Below the pieces are notes generated by a model. The model searched no databases. It had not been told where the DNA came from and saw nothing but the letters and a program-made list of their open reading frames with translations. Positions 1 through 7,805 of a DNA stretch of 60,473 nt are shown piece by piece. The stretch comes from Fictibacillus terranigra. Lineage in GTDB: Bacteria; Bacillota; Bacilli; Bacillales; Fictibacillaceae. Position numbers and translations under genes: made by a program. Numbering within the stretch: position 1 is the stretch's first letter; each line of letters opens with the position of its first letter. The stretch spans positions 1 to 60,473 of the forward strand of contig NZ_JAUHLN010000011.1 of the NCBI RefSeq assembly GCF_030412265.1, written 5' to 3'.

Positions 1-51
1 CACCGCCCTTTCACGGCGGTAACACGGGTTCGAATCCCGTACGGGTCACCA
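1..51 (+). tRNA. tRNA-Glu (TTC), 5' truncated by window edge
   Basis: The 51 bases match the 3' part of the complete tRNA-Glu at 59397-59471: anticodon arm with TTC, T arm and CCA end. The 5' half lies outside the window. It is the first gene seen of a tRNA cluster running to 785. Confidence 0.93.
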
Positions 52-61
52 TTTATAATAC

Positions 62-137
62 GGAGGATTAGCTCAGCTGGGAGAGCACCTGCCTTACAAG
101 CAGGGGGTCGGCGGTTCGAACCCGTCATCCTCCACCA
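62..137 (+). tRNA. tRNA-Val (TAC)
   Basis: Cloverleaf with a 7-bp acceptor stem GGAGGAT/ATCCTCC, anticodon TAC in the loop CTTACAA, a canonical GGTTCGAAC T arm and an encoded CCA. Second gene of the left tRNA cluster. Confidence 0.97.
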
Positions 138-157
138 TTCTTTAATTCCAACGGCAG

Positions 158-233
<76 letters not shown>

Positions 234-271
234 CTATTTTCAATAGCAATACCTGAAGCTTTTTTTTATGT

Positions 272-355
272 GGAGGGGTAGCGAAGTGGCTAAACGCGGC
301 GGACTGTAAATCCGCTCCTTTGGGTTCGGCGGTTCGAATCCGTCCCCCTCCACCA
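272..355 (+). tRNA. tRNA-Tyr (GTA)
   Basis: A class II tRNA with a long variable arm, anticodon GTA in CTGTAAA, acceptor GGAGGGG/CCCCTCC-type pairing and an encoded CCA. The long variable arm excludes the other NTA-type candidates. Confidence 0.96.
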
Positions 356-496
356 TCTATCTTTAAAGATTTTACACATTAGCTCACAGTCACGAGCTTG
401 GCGTCGTGATTAAACAGCGAGTTGTCTCGACGGATACACGTCTTGCTTTAACCTTTAGAGGAAGAGACAGGGAACCGACGGTCAAAATTACAATAC
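356..496 (+). other. Long non-tRNA spacer inside tRNA cluster
   Basis: About 140 nt separate tRNA-Tyr from tRNA-Lys, whereas the other gaps in this cluster are 4 to 59 nt. No open reading frame or intact cloverleaf is visible. It contains a six-base inverted repeat, TCACGA/TCGTGA, and a small GAG/CTC hairpin. Bacillus clusters often carry a tRNA-Gln after tRNA-Tyr, so this could be the scar of a lost tRNA, or a small RNA processed with the tRNAs. Its function is unknown. Confidence 0.4.
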
Positions 497-572
497 GAGC
501 CATTAGCTCAGTCGGTAGAGCATCTGACTTTTAATCAGAGGGTCGAAGGTTCGAGTCCTTCATGGCTCACCA
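497..572 (+). tRNA. tRNA-Lys (TTT)
   Basis: Acceptor GAGCCAT/ATGGCTC, anticodon TTT in CTTTTAA, and an encoded CCA. The sequence is identical to the second tRNA-Lys at 59689-59764. Confidence 0.97.
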
Positions 573-631
573 TTTGAACTTCTGAATAAAAGAAGAGATC
601 AGTGGAAATAAAGAATAATAAGTTAAAACAT

Positions 632-705
632 GCGGGTGTAGTTTAGTGGTAAAACAAGAGCCTTCCAAGCTCTGGTCGTGAGTTCGATTCTCATCACCCG
701 CTCCA
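632..705 (+). tRNA. tRNA-Gly (TCC)
   Basis: Acceptor GCGGGTG with its complement, anticodon TCC in CTTCCAA, and an encoded CCA. Identical to the copy at 60184-60257. Confidence 0.97.
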
Positions 706-709
706 ATAT

Positions 710-785
710 GGGGCCTTAGCTCAGCTGGGAGAGCGCCTGCCTTGCACGCAGGAGGTCAGCGGTTCGATCCCGCTAGGCTCCACCA
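710..785 (+). tRNA. tRNA-Ala (TGC)
   Basis: Acceptor GGGGCCT/AGGCTCC, anticodon TGC in CTTGCAC, and an encoded CCA. It is the last gene of the left cluster and is followed at once by a terminator. Confidence 0.97.
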
Positions 786-800
786 TACATAATAAGCACT

Positions 801-836
801 GTCCTTAGACGAATGTCTAAGGGCTTTTTTTATTTT
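801..836 (+). terminator. Terminator of left tRNA cluster
   Basis: Inverted repeat CCTTAGAC/GTCTAAGG with a GAAT loop, followed by GGGC and a T-rich run. It directly follows tRNA-Ala. Confidence 0.9.
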
Positions 837-907
837 ACAAAAACCTTAAATCCCTTGGGCTCTGATGGTGACAGTACCTTTGGCCTAATAAATATCCATT
901 GCCCCTA

Positions 908-923
908 TGGAAAGCGCTTACGA
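908..923. promoter_or_regulatory. Candidate cre (CcpA) site upstream of arginase
   Basis: TGGAAAGCGCTTACGA resembles the catabolite-responsive element consensus, with the central AAAGCGCTT core. It lies about 30 bp before the -35 box of the arginase promoter, which fits carbon-source control of arginine catabolism. It is a sequence match only. Confidence 0.5.
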
Positions 924-953
924 AACGGTATATCTATGCAAAATTCTGTCCAG

Positions 954-983
954 TTGAACCAACCGGAATAGACAGGCTACAAT
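954..983 (+). promoter_or_regulatory. Sigma-A promoter of arginase gene
   Basis: TTGAAC, an 18-bp spacer, then TACAAT, ending 47 bp before the arginase start codon. Confidence 0.7.
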
Positions 984-1030
984 GAATTTATAGAATTTTG
1001 AAACGCAGCATAAGGGGAGGCTACTACAGG

Positions 1031-1933
1031 ATGAAGAAGGACATTACCATTATCGGGGTACCAATGGATCTAGGGCAAACGAGACGCGGGGTAGACATGG
1101 GGCCAAGTGCCATTCGATATGCAGGGATCGTGGAACGTTTAGAAAATATTGAGTATAGCGTTAAAGATTTTGGAGATATTCAGATTGCCCGCCCAGGAAC
1201 AATCGAAGAAACAATCGAAACGAATCTTAAGAATCTTGAAGAGGTGGCAACCGCCAGTGAGAAGCTGGCTGAGACGGTTTCCAATGTGATTTCGGAAAAT
1301 CGATTCCCGCTTGTTCTTGGAGGAGATCACAGCATCGCGATCGGATCCCTTGCAGGTATTGCCCAACATTATAATAATCTTGGTGTGATCTGGTATGATG
1401 CTCATGGAGATTTGAACACAGCTGATACTTCACCAAGCGGCAACATTCATGGTATGCCTCTTGCAGCCAGTTTAGGAATCGGGCACGAATCCTTAACGGG
1501 TATTGGGGGATATGCAGACAAAGTGAAGCCTGAAAACATCGTGATCATCGGTGCCCGTTCTTTGGACGAGGGTGAGAAAGAGTTAATTAAAGATCGCGGG
1601 ATTAAAGTATATACCATGCACGAAATCGATCGAATCGGCATGACAAAGGTCATGGAAGAGACCATTGAGTACCTTTCCAAGAAAACAGACGGGGTGCACT
1701 TAAGCCTTGACCTTGATGGGCTCGATCCGAGTGATGCCCCAGGTGTAGGCACGCCTGTTCTTGGCGGCATCAGCTACAGGGAGAGCCACTTGGCGATGGA
1801 AATGCTGGCTGAGTCTCAAATCATTACTTCTGCTGAGTTTGTTGAGGTTAACCCCATTCTGGATGAACGAAACAAGACAGCGACTGTGGCGGTCGCGCTG
1901 ATGGGGTCATTGTTTGGTGAAAAATTATTATAA
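1031..1933 (+). CDS. rocF: Arginase
   Basis: Hydrolyses L-arginine to ornithine and urea in the cytosol with a binuclear manganese centre. The ureohydrolase metal motifs are visible: GGDHS near residue 97, DAHGD near 123, and SLDLDGLDP near 224. The length of 300 aa is typical of Bacillus arginase. An upstream TTG at 998 is also in frame, but the ATG at 1031 is preferred because AAGGGGAGG sits 10 nt before it. The gene stands alone with its own promoter, a candidate cre site and a bidirectional terminator. Location next to sigW is common in Bacillaceae. This is a confident family call. A general agmatinase function is less likely, given the arginase-type length and motifs. Confidence 0.94.
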   Translation: MKKDITIIGVPMDLGQTRRGVDMGPSAIRYAGIVERLENIEYSVKDFGDIQIARPGTIEETIETNLKNLEEVATASEKLAETVSNVISENRFPLVLGGDHSIAIGSLAGIAQHYNNLGVIWYDAHGDLNTADTSPSGNIHGMPLAASLGIGHESLTGIGGYADKVKPENIVIIGARSLDEGEKELIKDRGIKVYTMHEIDRIGMTKVMEETIEYLSKKTDGVHLSLDLDGLDPSDAPGVGTPVLGGISYRESHLAMEMLAESQIITSAEFVEVNPILDERNKTATVAVALMGSLFGEKLL

Positions 1934-1944
1934 TCGATAATATA

Positions 1945-1983
1945 AAAACAGCTGCTCAATTTATTATGAGTAGCTGTTTTTTA
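1945..1983. terminator. Bidirectional terminator between arginase and Spo0E-like gene
   Basis: A-run, arms AACAGCTGCTCA and TGAGTAGCTGTT, then a T-run. The two genes converge here. Confidence 0.85.
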
Positions 1984-2131
1984 CGTTGGCTTTTTGGAAT
2001 TCATTTAATAGGGCATCTATATGTTGGCTGATTTCAACAATTTCGTCAGCGATTAATGGCATAAATTTTGACATTTCATTCATTTTTTTTCGCGAAACTT
2101 CAATTTCTCTCAGCAGAATATTGCGGTCCAT
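1964..2131 (-). CDS. Spo0E-like aspartyl-phosphate phosphatase (small)
   Basis: A 55-aa protein of the Spo0E family, which dephosphorylates Spo0A~P and so delays sporulation. The family's diagnostic SQxLD-type motif appears as SQHID within two predicted helices. A longer reading frame to 2185 exists, but the start at 2131 is chosen because AAGGAG lies 9 nt upstream of MDRNILL. Which phosphorelay component it acts on cannot be told from sequence, and Leu is replaced by Ile in the signature. Confidence 0.78.
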   Translation of the reverse strand: MDRNILLREIEVSRKKMNEMSKFMPLIADEIVEISQHIDALLNEFQKANVKNSYS

Positions 2132-2279
2132 TAGTACACGCTCCTTAAAAAGATCTTTAATCCCACTATTCCCTCTATTATCCAAAATAAAACTTGTTTT
2201 CTAAATTTTGTAGAAAACTTTTGTCTATGCGTGGCATGTTTCATGCTAAAATAAAAATTGCTTTATTTTTTATGGAATT

Positions 2280-2305
2280 TGAAACTTTTTTGAATACTAA
2301 ACGTA
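2280..2305 (+). promoter_or_regulatory. Sigma-W autoregulatory promoter
   Basis: TGAAAC, exactly 16 bp, then CGTA: a perfect match to the ECF sigma-W consensus. It sits 37 bp upstream of the sigW start codon, as expected for autoregulation of sigW-rsiW. Confidence 0.93.
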
Positions 2306-2342
2306 GAAAAATACGAACCGCAACTGGTGGTGGAAAATTGAA

Positions 2343-2918
2343 ATGGAGTCATTAATTAATAATCTGGTTTCCCAGGTGAAATCAGGAGACCAGGAGGCGT
2401 TTGAAGGCCTGGTTGAAATCTATAAAGATAAGATCTACCGGCTGTGCTACCGAATGGTCGGTGACAGCCATGAGGCGGAGGATCTTGCTCAGGAAGCATT
2501 TGTCCGTGCCTACATCAACATTGATAAATACAGCGGAAGCTATAAGTTTTCAACGTGGCTGTATCGCATCGCCACAAATTTGTGTATTGATAAACTGCGG
2601 AAGAAGAAACCGGATTACTCGATGGATGCAGAGATTCCAGGAACTGAAGGAGCGACACTGTACAATCAGGTGGCTGGAGCCGATCCTCTTCCGGAAGAGG
2701 AAGTCGAGGAAAAAGAAAAGAGGGATCATCTCCAGCAGGAAATCATGAAACTTCCTGAAAAGTACAGGACAGCCATTCTGCTTAAATATGTCGAGGATCT
2801 TTCGCTTGAAGAGATCAGCTCTGTTATGGATTTGCCCGTTCCGACCGTCAAAACACGGATCCATCGGGGTAGGGAAGCGTTGAAAAAGGTGTATAAAAAG
2901 GTTGCAGAATTGAGGTGA
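2343..2918 (+). CDS. sigW: ECF RNA polymerase sigma factor SigW
   Basis: A 191-aa extracytoplasmic-function sigma factor. In Bacillus it switches on the cell-envelope and antibiotic stress regulon. Region 2 (YRLCYRMVGDSHEAEDLAQ, about residues 30-50, then FSTWLYRIATNLCIDKLR) and region 4 (LSLEEISSVMDLPVPTVKTR) are clear. The gene is followed 6 nt later by rsiW, the usual sigma/anti-sigma pair, and is preceded by a perfect sigma-W promoter. That pairing, and the downstream cdaA, match the conserved Bacillus order. Confidence 0.96.
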   Translation: MESLINNLVSQVKSGDQEAFEGLVEIYKDKIYRLCYRMVGDSHEAEDLAQEAFVRAYINIDKYSGSYKFSTWLYRIATNLCIDKLRKKKPDYSMDAEIPGTEGATLYNQVAGADPLPEEEVEEKEKRDHLQQEIMKLPEKYRTAILLKYVEDLSLEEISSVMDLPVPTVKTRIHRGREALKKVYKKVAELR

Positions 2919-2924
2919 ACACGA

Positions 2925-3542
2925 ATGTCATGTGATACAGAACAATATATGAGCCTGATTGATAAAGCACTGGATGGTGACATAACAGAGCTGGAGCTGA
3001 AAGAGCTCAACCTTCATCTGGAGGTGTGTGAAGCCTGCAGAGCCCACTATTATGCTCTGAAAGAGATCATTTCTGATATGAAGGAGTCTGCGCCGGTGGT
3101 TGCTCCTGATCAGTTTACTGAGAACGTCATGAAGAAGCTCCCTGCTGTGAAAAAGAAAAGGATGCCGGCTCAATGGATCAGGCGATATCCGGTCCTGACA
3201 GCCGCTGCCGTGTTCTTAATTTTAATGTTCGGTTCAGTCATGGCGAATTGGAGTACGGGAAATGAGTTGTCTGTCGTTTCCGGCTCAGACGAAGTTCAGA
3301 TCAAGCCATCCACGCATACGGTCATTGTCCCTAAAGGAAAGACGGTTAAGGGGGATCTTGTCGTGGAAAATGGTGATGTGAGAGTAGAAGGTAAGGTTGA
3401 TGGCGATGTCGTCGTCATCAAAGGGAAAAAATATATGGCGTCTGCAGGACAGATCACAGGTGACAGCCAGGAAATCCACCAAGTTGTGGAATGGGTCTGG
3501 TATAATCTTAAAACGTTCTTTACAGGAGAGGAACAAAAATAA
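2925..3542 (+). CDS. rsiW: Anti-sigma-W factor RsiW
   Basis: A 205-aa single-pass membrane protein that holds SigW inactive until regulated proteolysis. The N-terminal zinc anti-sigma domain shows HxxxCxxC (HLEVCEAC, about residues 32-39). One transmembrane segment spans about residues 87-108 (VLTAAAVFLILMFGSVMANW). The extracellular part is short and has a beta-repeat, bactofilin-like stretch (VKGDLVVENGDVRVEGKVDG). It is co-transcribed with sigW and a terminator follows. Confidence 0.94.
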   Translation: MSCDTEQYMSLIDKALDGDITELELKELNLHLEVCEACRAHYYALKEIISDMKESAPVVAPDQFTENVMKKLPAVKKKRMPAQWIRRYPVLTAAAVFLILMFGSVMANWSTGNELSVVSGSDEVQIKPSTHTVIVPKGKTVKGDLVVENGDVRVEGKVDGDVVVIKGKKYMASAGQITGDSQEIHQVVEWVWYNLKTFFTGEEQK

Positions 3543-3574
3543 TATTTAGCATCGAACTAATATGAAGATCTTAT

Positions 3575-3606
3575 AAAGCCGCCTAACGAGGGACGGCTTT
3601 TTACTT
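3575..3606 (+). terminator. Terminator of sigW-rsiW
   Basis: AAAGCCG and CGGCTTT arms around a short loop, followed by T-rich sequence. Confidence 0.8.
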
Positions 3607-3679
3607 TTTCGGGACTTCATGGAACAGCTAAACCCAGCCGGCCAGCCAGCCTCCTGCTTTCAGCGGAGCGGTTGGGATA

Positions 3680-3688
3680 TGCTATAAT
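3680..3688 (+). promoter_or_regulatory. Extended -10 promoter for cdaA operon
   Basis: TGCTATAAT is an extended -10 element (TGN plus TATAAT). The -35 region is weak. It lies 78 bp before cdaA, in the gap after the rsiW terminator. Confidence 0.55.
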
Positions 3689-3766
3689 AAGGGATACCGA
3701 ATAATTATGATCATTGTTGCACTACATTAACATTATAAGAGTAGTTCCCTGAAGTGGAGTGATGTC

Positions 3767-4600
3767 ATGTTGTCTGTTGGAAGTTTTAGTTTAGGTAACT
3801 ATATCAGCCAGATTGTAGACATCTTGCTGGTTACCTATGTTTTCTATAAATTAATCATGCTGATTAGAGGAACTAAGGCGGTGCAGCTGCTTAAAGGGAT
3901 TGTAATCATTGTAGCTGTGTGGCTGGCGAGCAGTTTCTTTGAGCTGCGGACCATGAGCTGGCTGATGGATAAAGCCATTACATATGGATTATTGGCCATC
4001 ATTATTATTTTCCAGCCTGAATTGAGACGGGCGCTGGAACAGCTTGGACGGGGAAAGCTGTTTTCCCGAACGGGATTGGCTGATGAAGAGGAAATGGAAA
4101 ATTCAATCAATGCGATTGTAAAATCCACAAGCTATATGGCGAAGCGCCGCATTGGGGCGATTATGTCATTTGAGAGGGAGACGGGTCTTACCGATTATGT
4201 GGAAACGGGCATCCCTATTCATTCAAAGCTGTCTTCTGAACTGTTGACTAACATCTTTGTGCCAAACACCCCTCTGCACGATGGAGCAGTTATTTTAAGA
4301 CAGGATGAGGTCGTGGCAGCCGGCTGCTATTTACCGTTGACCGAAAGCCCGTTTGTATCGAAAGAACTTGGCACGAGGCACAGAGCTGCCATCGGTGTCA
4401 GTGAAGTGACAGATGCCATCACCGTCGTTGTTTCTGAGGAAACAGGCGGCATATCCGTTACAAAGAATGGAGAAATTCACCGTAACTTGAATGAGGAAAT
4501 GCTAAAAACTTTATTGAATGCAGAATTACTGCTGTCGAGCAGGAATTCTTCCTCATCACGTTGGAACTGGAGGGGGAAGAAAAATGGACAAACTCCTTAA
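3767..4600 (+). CDS. cdaA: Diadenylate cyclase CdaA
   Basis: Makes c-di-AMP from two ATP at the membrane. Three transmembrane helices fill about residues 10-80, followed by the DAC domain with its catalytic DGA (TPLHDGAVILR) and GTRHRAA motifs. At 277 aa it has the usual length. GGAG lies 8 nt before the ATG. It starts a conserved operon cdaA-cdaR-glmM. Known work on this family shows that CdaR and GlmM modulate CdaA activity, so the arrangement links c-di-AMP to cell-wall precursor supply. Confidence 0.97.
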   Translation: MLSVGSFSLGNYISQIVDILLVTYVFYKLIMLIRGTKAVQLLKGIVIIVAVWLASSFFELRTMSWLMDKAITYGLLAIIIIFQPELRRALEQLGRGKLFSRTGLADEEEMENSINAIVKSTSYMAKRRIGAIMSFERETGLTDYVETGIPIHSKLSSELLTNIFVPNTPLHDGAVILRQDEVVAAGCYLPLTESPFVSKELGTRHRAAIGVSEVTDAITVVVSEETGGISVTKNGEIHRNLNEEMLKTLLNAELLLSSRNSSSSRWNWRGKKNGQTP

Positions 4601-5996
4601 GAGCAACTGGTTTGTAAAAATTATTGCCTTTCTCCTTGCACTGATGCTTTACACTGTTTTATCCATGGAAACTCAGGAGCAATCGGACCGTCAATCGCTG
4701 TTTAATTCCGTGTCCAAAACAAGTGAGACGGTAAGCGGGGTTGCAATTACCCCTTATTTTGATGAAAATAAGTATGTACTGACAGATTTGCCCCGATCAG
4801 TGGATGTTAAGCTGACAGGTTCATCCAACCTGATGACGAAAGCATTAAAAGTAGATCGCCGGATGGAAGTTTATATTGATCTTACAAAAATGGGGCCTGG
4901 TACAAAAAAGGTTCCTGTAAAAATTAGAAATGTGCCGGAAAATTTAAAAGCCGTCCCATTGCCGAGGGAAGTGGAAGTAACGCTTCACCGGAAACAAACA
5001 AAACAGATTCCAATTTTGGTGGATATCAAGAACAAGAACAAGCTGCCGGAGGGTTATGAAACCGGAAAGCTCAGTTACTCGCCAAGAAGTGTGTATGTAA
5101 CCGGCCCAGAAGATTATATTGGCGATATCGCGAGCGTGCGGGCATCAGTGGATGTTTCAAACGCGAAGGATAAGCTGGAATCAAGGCTGCCTCTGCGTGC
5201 TTACGACAGTCAAGGAAATCTGCTGGACGTACTGATTGATCCAAAGTCAGTCAATGTGACGGTCCCTATTTCTAAACCAAGTAAAACGGTGCCGCTGACT
5301 CTCGATGAAAAGGGCAGTCTTCCAGACGGGCTTACCCTTGCCGGCATAACGATGAACCCGCAGGAAGTTACGTTGACAGGACCATCGTCTGCTCTGGATA
5401 AAGTCAGTGAAGTAAGCGGTGTGAACGTAGATCTGGACAAGATTAAAGAAGATTCAACGATCGACGTCGATGTGCCTCTTCCCGAAGGCACGGAATCTGT
5501 AAATCCAAAACAAGTACAAGTAAAAGTAGATGTGGAGAATGACATTAAAACAAAGACGTTTAAGGATATCCCTATCGACATGAGGGGAGACACTCCTGAA
5601 CAGCAAGCTTCCTTCATATCCCCTCCGAACGGAACAATGGATGTGACCATTACAGGAAGCAAAAAAGCAGTCGATGCACTGGCGGCTTCTGACATTTCCG
5701 CATATGTTGATGTCAGCAATCTTGAGTCTGGGGAGCATACCGTTTCTATCAAGGTTTCAAACTCCAAGAACCTGCAAATGAAAAAGGAGTTTACGACGGC
5801 CAAAATTAAGATCGAAGCCATACAATCCAGCACCGACTCGGATCAACAGACCGACCAATCCACATCCGAAAGCGGAGATAACAACGGTGATAGCGGAAAT
5901 GAAGGCAATACAACTGGCAAGCCGAACGATAACCAAGCCTTTACTCAATCGAAGGCTGAGGGGAAAACCGAATCAATTACTGAAGGAGAGAATTAA
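4584..5996 (+). CDS. cdaR: CdaA regulatory protein CdaR (YbbR domains)
   Basis: A 470-aa extracytoplasmic protein anchored by one N-terminal transmembrane helix (about residues 8-25) and carrying four YbbR repeats. In this family it binds and regulates CdaA. The start at ATG 4584 overlaps cdaA by 17 bp and is preceded by GGAGGGGGAAG. An earlier in-frame ATG at 4518 is buried in cdaA and lacks a site. The last 60 residues or so are a Ser/Asp/Gly-rich low-complexity tail, probably in the wall space. Confidence 0.94.
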   Translation: MDKLLKSNWFVKIIAFLLALMLYTVLSMETQEQSDRQSLFNSVSKTSETVSGVAITPYFDENKYVLTDLPRSVDVKLTGSSNLMTKALKVDRRMEVYIDLTKMGPGTKKVPVKIRNVPENLKAVPLPREVEVTLHRKQTKQIPILVDIKNKNKLPEGYETGKLSYSPRSVYVTGPEDYIGDIASVRASVDVSNAKDKLESRLPLRAYDSQGNLLDVLIDPKSVNVTVPISKPSKTVPLTLDEKGSLPDGLTLAGITMNPQEVTLTGPSSALDKVSEVSGVNVDLDKIKEDSTIDVDVPLPEGTESVNPKQVQVKVDVENDIKTKTFKDIPIDMRGDTPEQQASFISPPNGTMDVTITGSKKAVDALAASDISAYVDVSNLESGEHTVSIKVSNSKNLQMKKEFTTAKIKIEAIQSSTDSDQQTDQSTSESGDNNGDSGNEGNTTGKPNDNQAFTQSKAEGKTESITEGEN

Positions 5997-5999
5997 ATC

Positions 6000-7340
6000 A
6001 TGGGAAAATACTTTGGAACAGACGGGGTAAGAGGAGTTGCCAATACAGAGCTGACACCAGAATTAGCTTTTAAACTTGGCCGGTTTGGGGGATATGTATT
6101 AACCAAAGAAACCAAAAAACCCAAAGTGCTGATCGGCAGAGATACGCGAATATCTGGTCACATGCTGGAAGGAGCATTAGTGGCGGGCCTTTTATCTACG
6201 GGAGCTGAAGTATTGCGATTAGGCGTCATCTCCACACCAGGTGTAGCTTTCCTGACAAAAGCACTGGGAGCACAGGCAGGTGTCATGATCTCGGCATCCC
6301 ACAACCCTGTTGCTGACAATGGAATTAAGTTTTTCGGTGCGGATGGCTTCAAGCTTTTAGACGAGCAGGAAGCGGAAATTGAAGCATTGCTGGATCAAGA
6401 GAAAGACGAGCTTCCGCGGCCTTCAGGCGGCGATATCGGATCAGTGGGAGACTATTTTGAAGGCGGACAAAAATACCTTCAATATTTAAAACAAACAGTG
6501 CCGGGAGATTTCTCAGGCATGCACATCGCGCTGGATTGTGCCCACGGTGCCACTTCTTCACTGGCTCCGCATCTGTTTGCTGACCTGGAAGCTGATATTT
6601 CAACGATGGGTACCAGCCCTAACGGTTTAAATATTAACGATGGCGTCGGCTCTACTCACCCAGAAAAATTGGCGGAACTGGTCAAAGAAAAAGGCGCAGA
6701 CATGGGTCTGGCTTTTGACGGGGATGGAGACCGTCTGATTGCGATCGATGAAAAGGGGAACATCGTGGATGGCGACCAGATCATGTTTATTTGTGCCAGC
6801 TACCTTAAAGAACAGGGCAGGCTTAAGAATGATACGATCGTCTCCACTGTAATGAGCAACCTTGGATTCTATAAAGGGTTGGAAGAAAAAGCAGTCACAT
6901 CGGTACAGACCGCCGTCGGAGACCGATATGTGATGGAAGAAATGCGAAAGAGCGGTTATAATCTAGGCGGTGAGCAGTCGGGGCACATCATCTTCCTGGA
7001 TCATACAACAACAGGAGACGGAATGCTTTCCGCCATTCAATTAGCAAGCATCGTTCAGCAATCGAAGAAGCCTTTGTCTGAGCTTGCGGATGAAATGAAA
7101 AAGTTCCCGCAGCTTCTGATTAACGTTCGAGTGGCTGATAAAACGAAGCTCGAAGGCAATACAACGATTCAATCAGCCATCGACAAGGTTGAAGCAGAAA
7201 TGAACGGAAACGGGCGTGTCCTTGTCCGTCCATCGGGAACGGAACCGTTAGTGCGTGTGATGGTCGAGGCGCCAACGAAAGAACAATGCCAAATCTATGC
7301 AGATCAGATCGCTGATGTTGTCAAGGCGGAACTTGTCTAG
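6000..7340 (+). CDS. glmM: Phosphoglucosamine mutase GlmM
   Basis: Interconverts glucosamine-6-P and glucosamine-1-P on the way to UDP-GlcNAc. The active-site phosphoserine loop SASHNP has its serine at residue 100. The metal loop DGDGDR and the sugar loop GGEQSGH follow, with the phosphate-binding RPSGTEP at the C-terminus. The 446-aa length is normal. It begins 3 nt after the cdaR stop, so the three genes are one transcription unit, ending in a hairpin at 7380. Confidence 0.97.
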   Translation: MGKYFGTDGVRGVANTELTPELAFKLGRFGGYVLTKETKKPKVLIGRDTRISGHMLEGALVAGLLSTGAEVLRLGVISTPGVAFLTKALGAQAGVMISASHNPVADNGIKFFGADGFKLLDEQEAEIEALLDQEKDELPRPSGGDIGSVGDYFEGGQKYLQYLKQTVPGDFSGMHIALDCAHGATSSLAPHLFADLEADISTMGTSPNGLNINDGVGSTHPEKLAELVKEKGADMGLAFDGDGDRLIAIDEKGNIVDGDQIMFICASYLKEQGRLKNDTIVSTVMSNLGFYKGLEEKAVTSVQTAVGDRYVMEEMRKSGYNLGGEQSGHIIFLDHTTTGDGMLSAIQLASIVQQSKKPLSELADEMKKFPQLLINVRVADKTKLEGNTTIQSAIDKVEAEMNGNGRVLVRPSGTEPLVRVMVEAPTKEQCQIYADQIADVVKAELV

Positions 7341-7378
7341 ACAAAGGCACCCTCATTCCTGAAGATAGGCACGAAACC

Positions 7379-7425
7379 TATGCATAAGTGAATCACCGGC
7401 TGGTTCGCTTATGCATATTTTATTA
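7379..7425 (+). terminator. Terminator of cdaA-cdaR-glmM
   Basis: ATGCATAAG and CTTATGCAT arms with further internal pairing (GAA/TTC), followed by an AT-rich tail, ATTTTATT. Confidence 0.75.
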
Positions 7426-7453
7426 AATATTTATTAAGCTGCTTAGCAACCAA

Positions 7454-7482
7454 TTGACGATGCAATTGAAACAAGATATCAT
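7454..7482 (+). promoter_or_regulatory. Sigma-A promoter of glmS
   Basis: TTGACG, 17-bp spacer, TATCAT. It lies 60 bp upstream of the ribozyme cleavage site, so the ribozyme is in the 5' leader. Confidence 0.8.
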
Positions 7483-7534
7483 TAGGTTTGAATTTACTTC
7501 GAAATGGGAAGGTGGATAGAGCGGTCAACTTAGT

Positions 7535-7697
7535 TACTTAAGCGCCTGAACTATTTTCGGACGGGAGAAAATAGTTGACGAGGAAGAGGTTCATCGATTT
7601 TTCGGCGGATACCTCTCGGAACCAGTCACTTTCGTAAGCTTTTAAATAAAACAGGCAAGGCGACTTCCTGACAAAATTAAAAGCAGTGGCTAATAAA
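7535..7697 (+). ncRNA. glmS self-cleaving ribozyme/riboswitch
   Basis: Leader RNA that cleaves itself when glucosamine-6-P binds, lowering glmS expression. The signature AGCGCC at 7541-7546 places cleavage between A7541 and G7542. The P2 arms AACTATTTT/AAAATAGTT, the core GACGAGGAAGAGGTTCATCG and TTTTCGGCGGATACCTCT match the known Bacillus ribozyme. P3 forms between AGTCACT (7624-7630) and AGTGGCT (7685-7691), and P4 between CAGG 7652 and CCTG 7667. All core elements are present in order. Confidence 0.96.
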
Positions 7698-7714
7698 ACT
7701 AAACGAAACATAGG

Positions 7715-7745
7715 TGGGGCTGTGAGCCCCGCTCACAGTCCCCCT
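7715..7745 (+). promoter_or_regulatory. Strong hairpin between glmS ribozyme and gene
   Basis: GGGGCTGTGAGC and GCTCACAGTCCCC pair almost perfectly over a CCC loop. No T-run follows, so it is not a standard terminator. It sits after the ribozyme core. It may protect the cleaved mRNA or shape the leader; the role is unknown. Confidence 0.6.
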
Positions 7746-7755
7746 GTTACAGAGG

Positions 7756-7784
7756 CAGGCTTCAGCCGTTTTAGGCTCGGCCTG
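7756..7784 (+). promoter_or_regulatory. Second leader hairpin just before glmS ribosome site
   Basis: CAGGC/GCCTG outer and AGCC/GGCT inner arms form a hairpin that ends 7 nt before the GGGAGG ribosome-binding site of glmS. Confidence 0.55.
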
Positions 7785-7805
7785 ACCCAAGGGAGGATAA
7801 ATTAA

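Noticed and set aside
4518-4583. N-terminal extension of CdaR
   Set aside because: It lies inside cdaA; the proper site GGAGGGGGAAG precedes ATG 4584 and the membrane anchor would be displaced.
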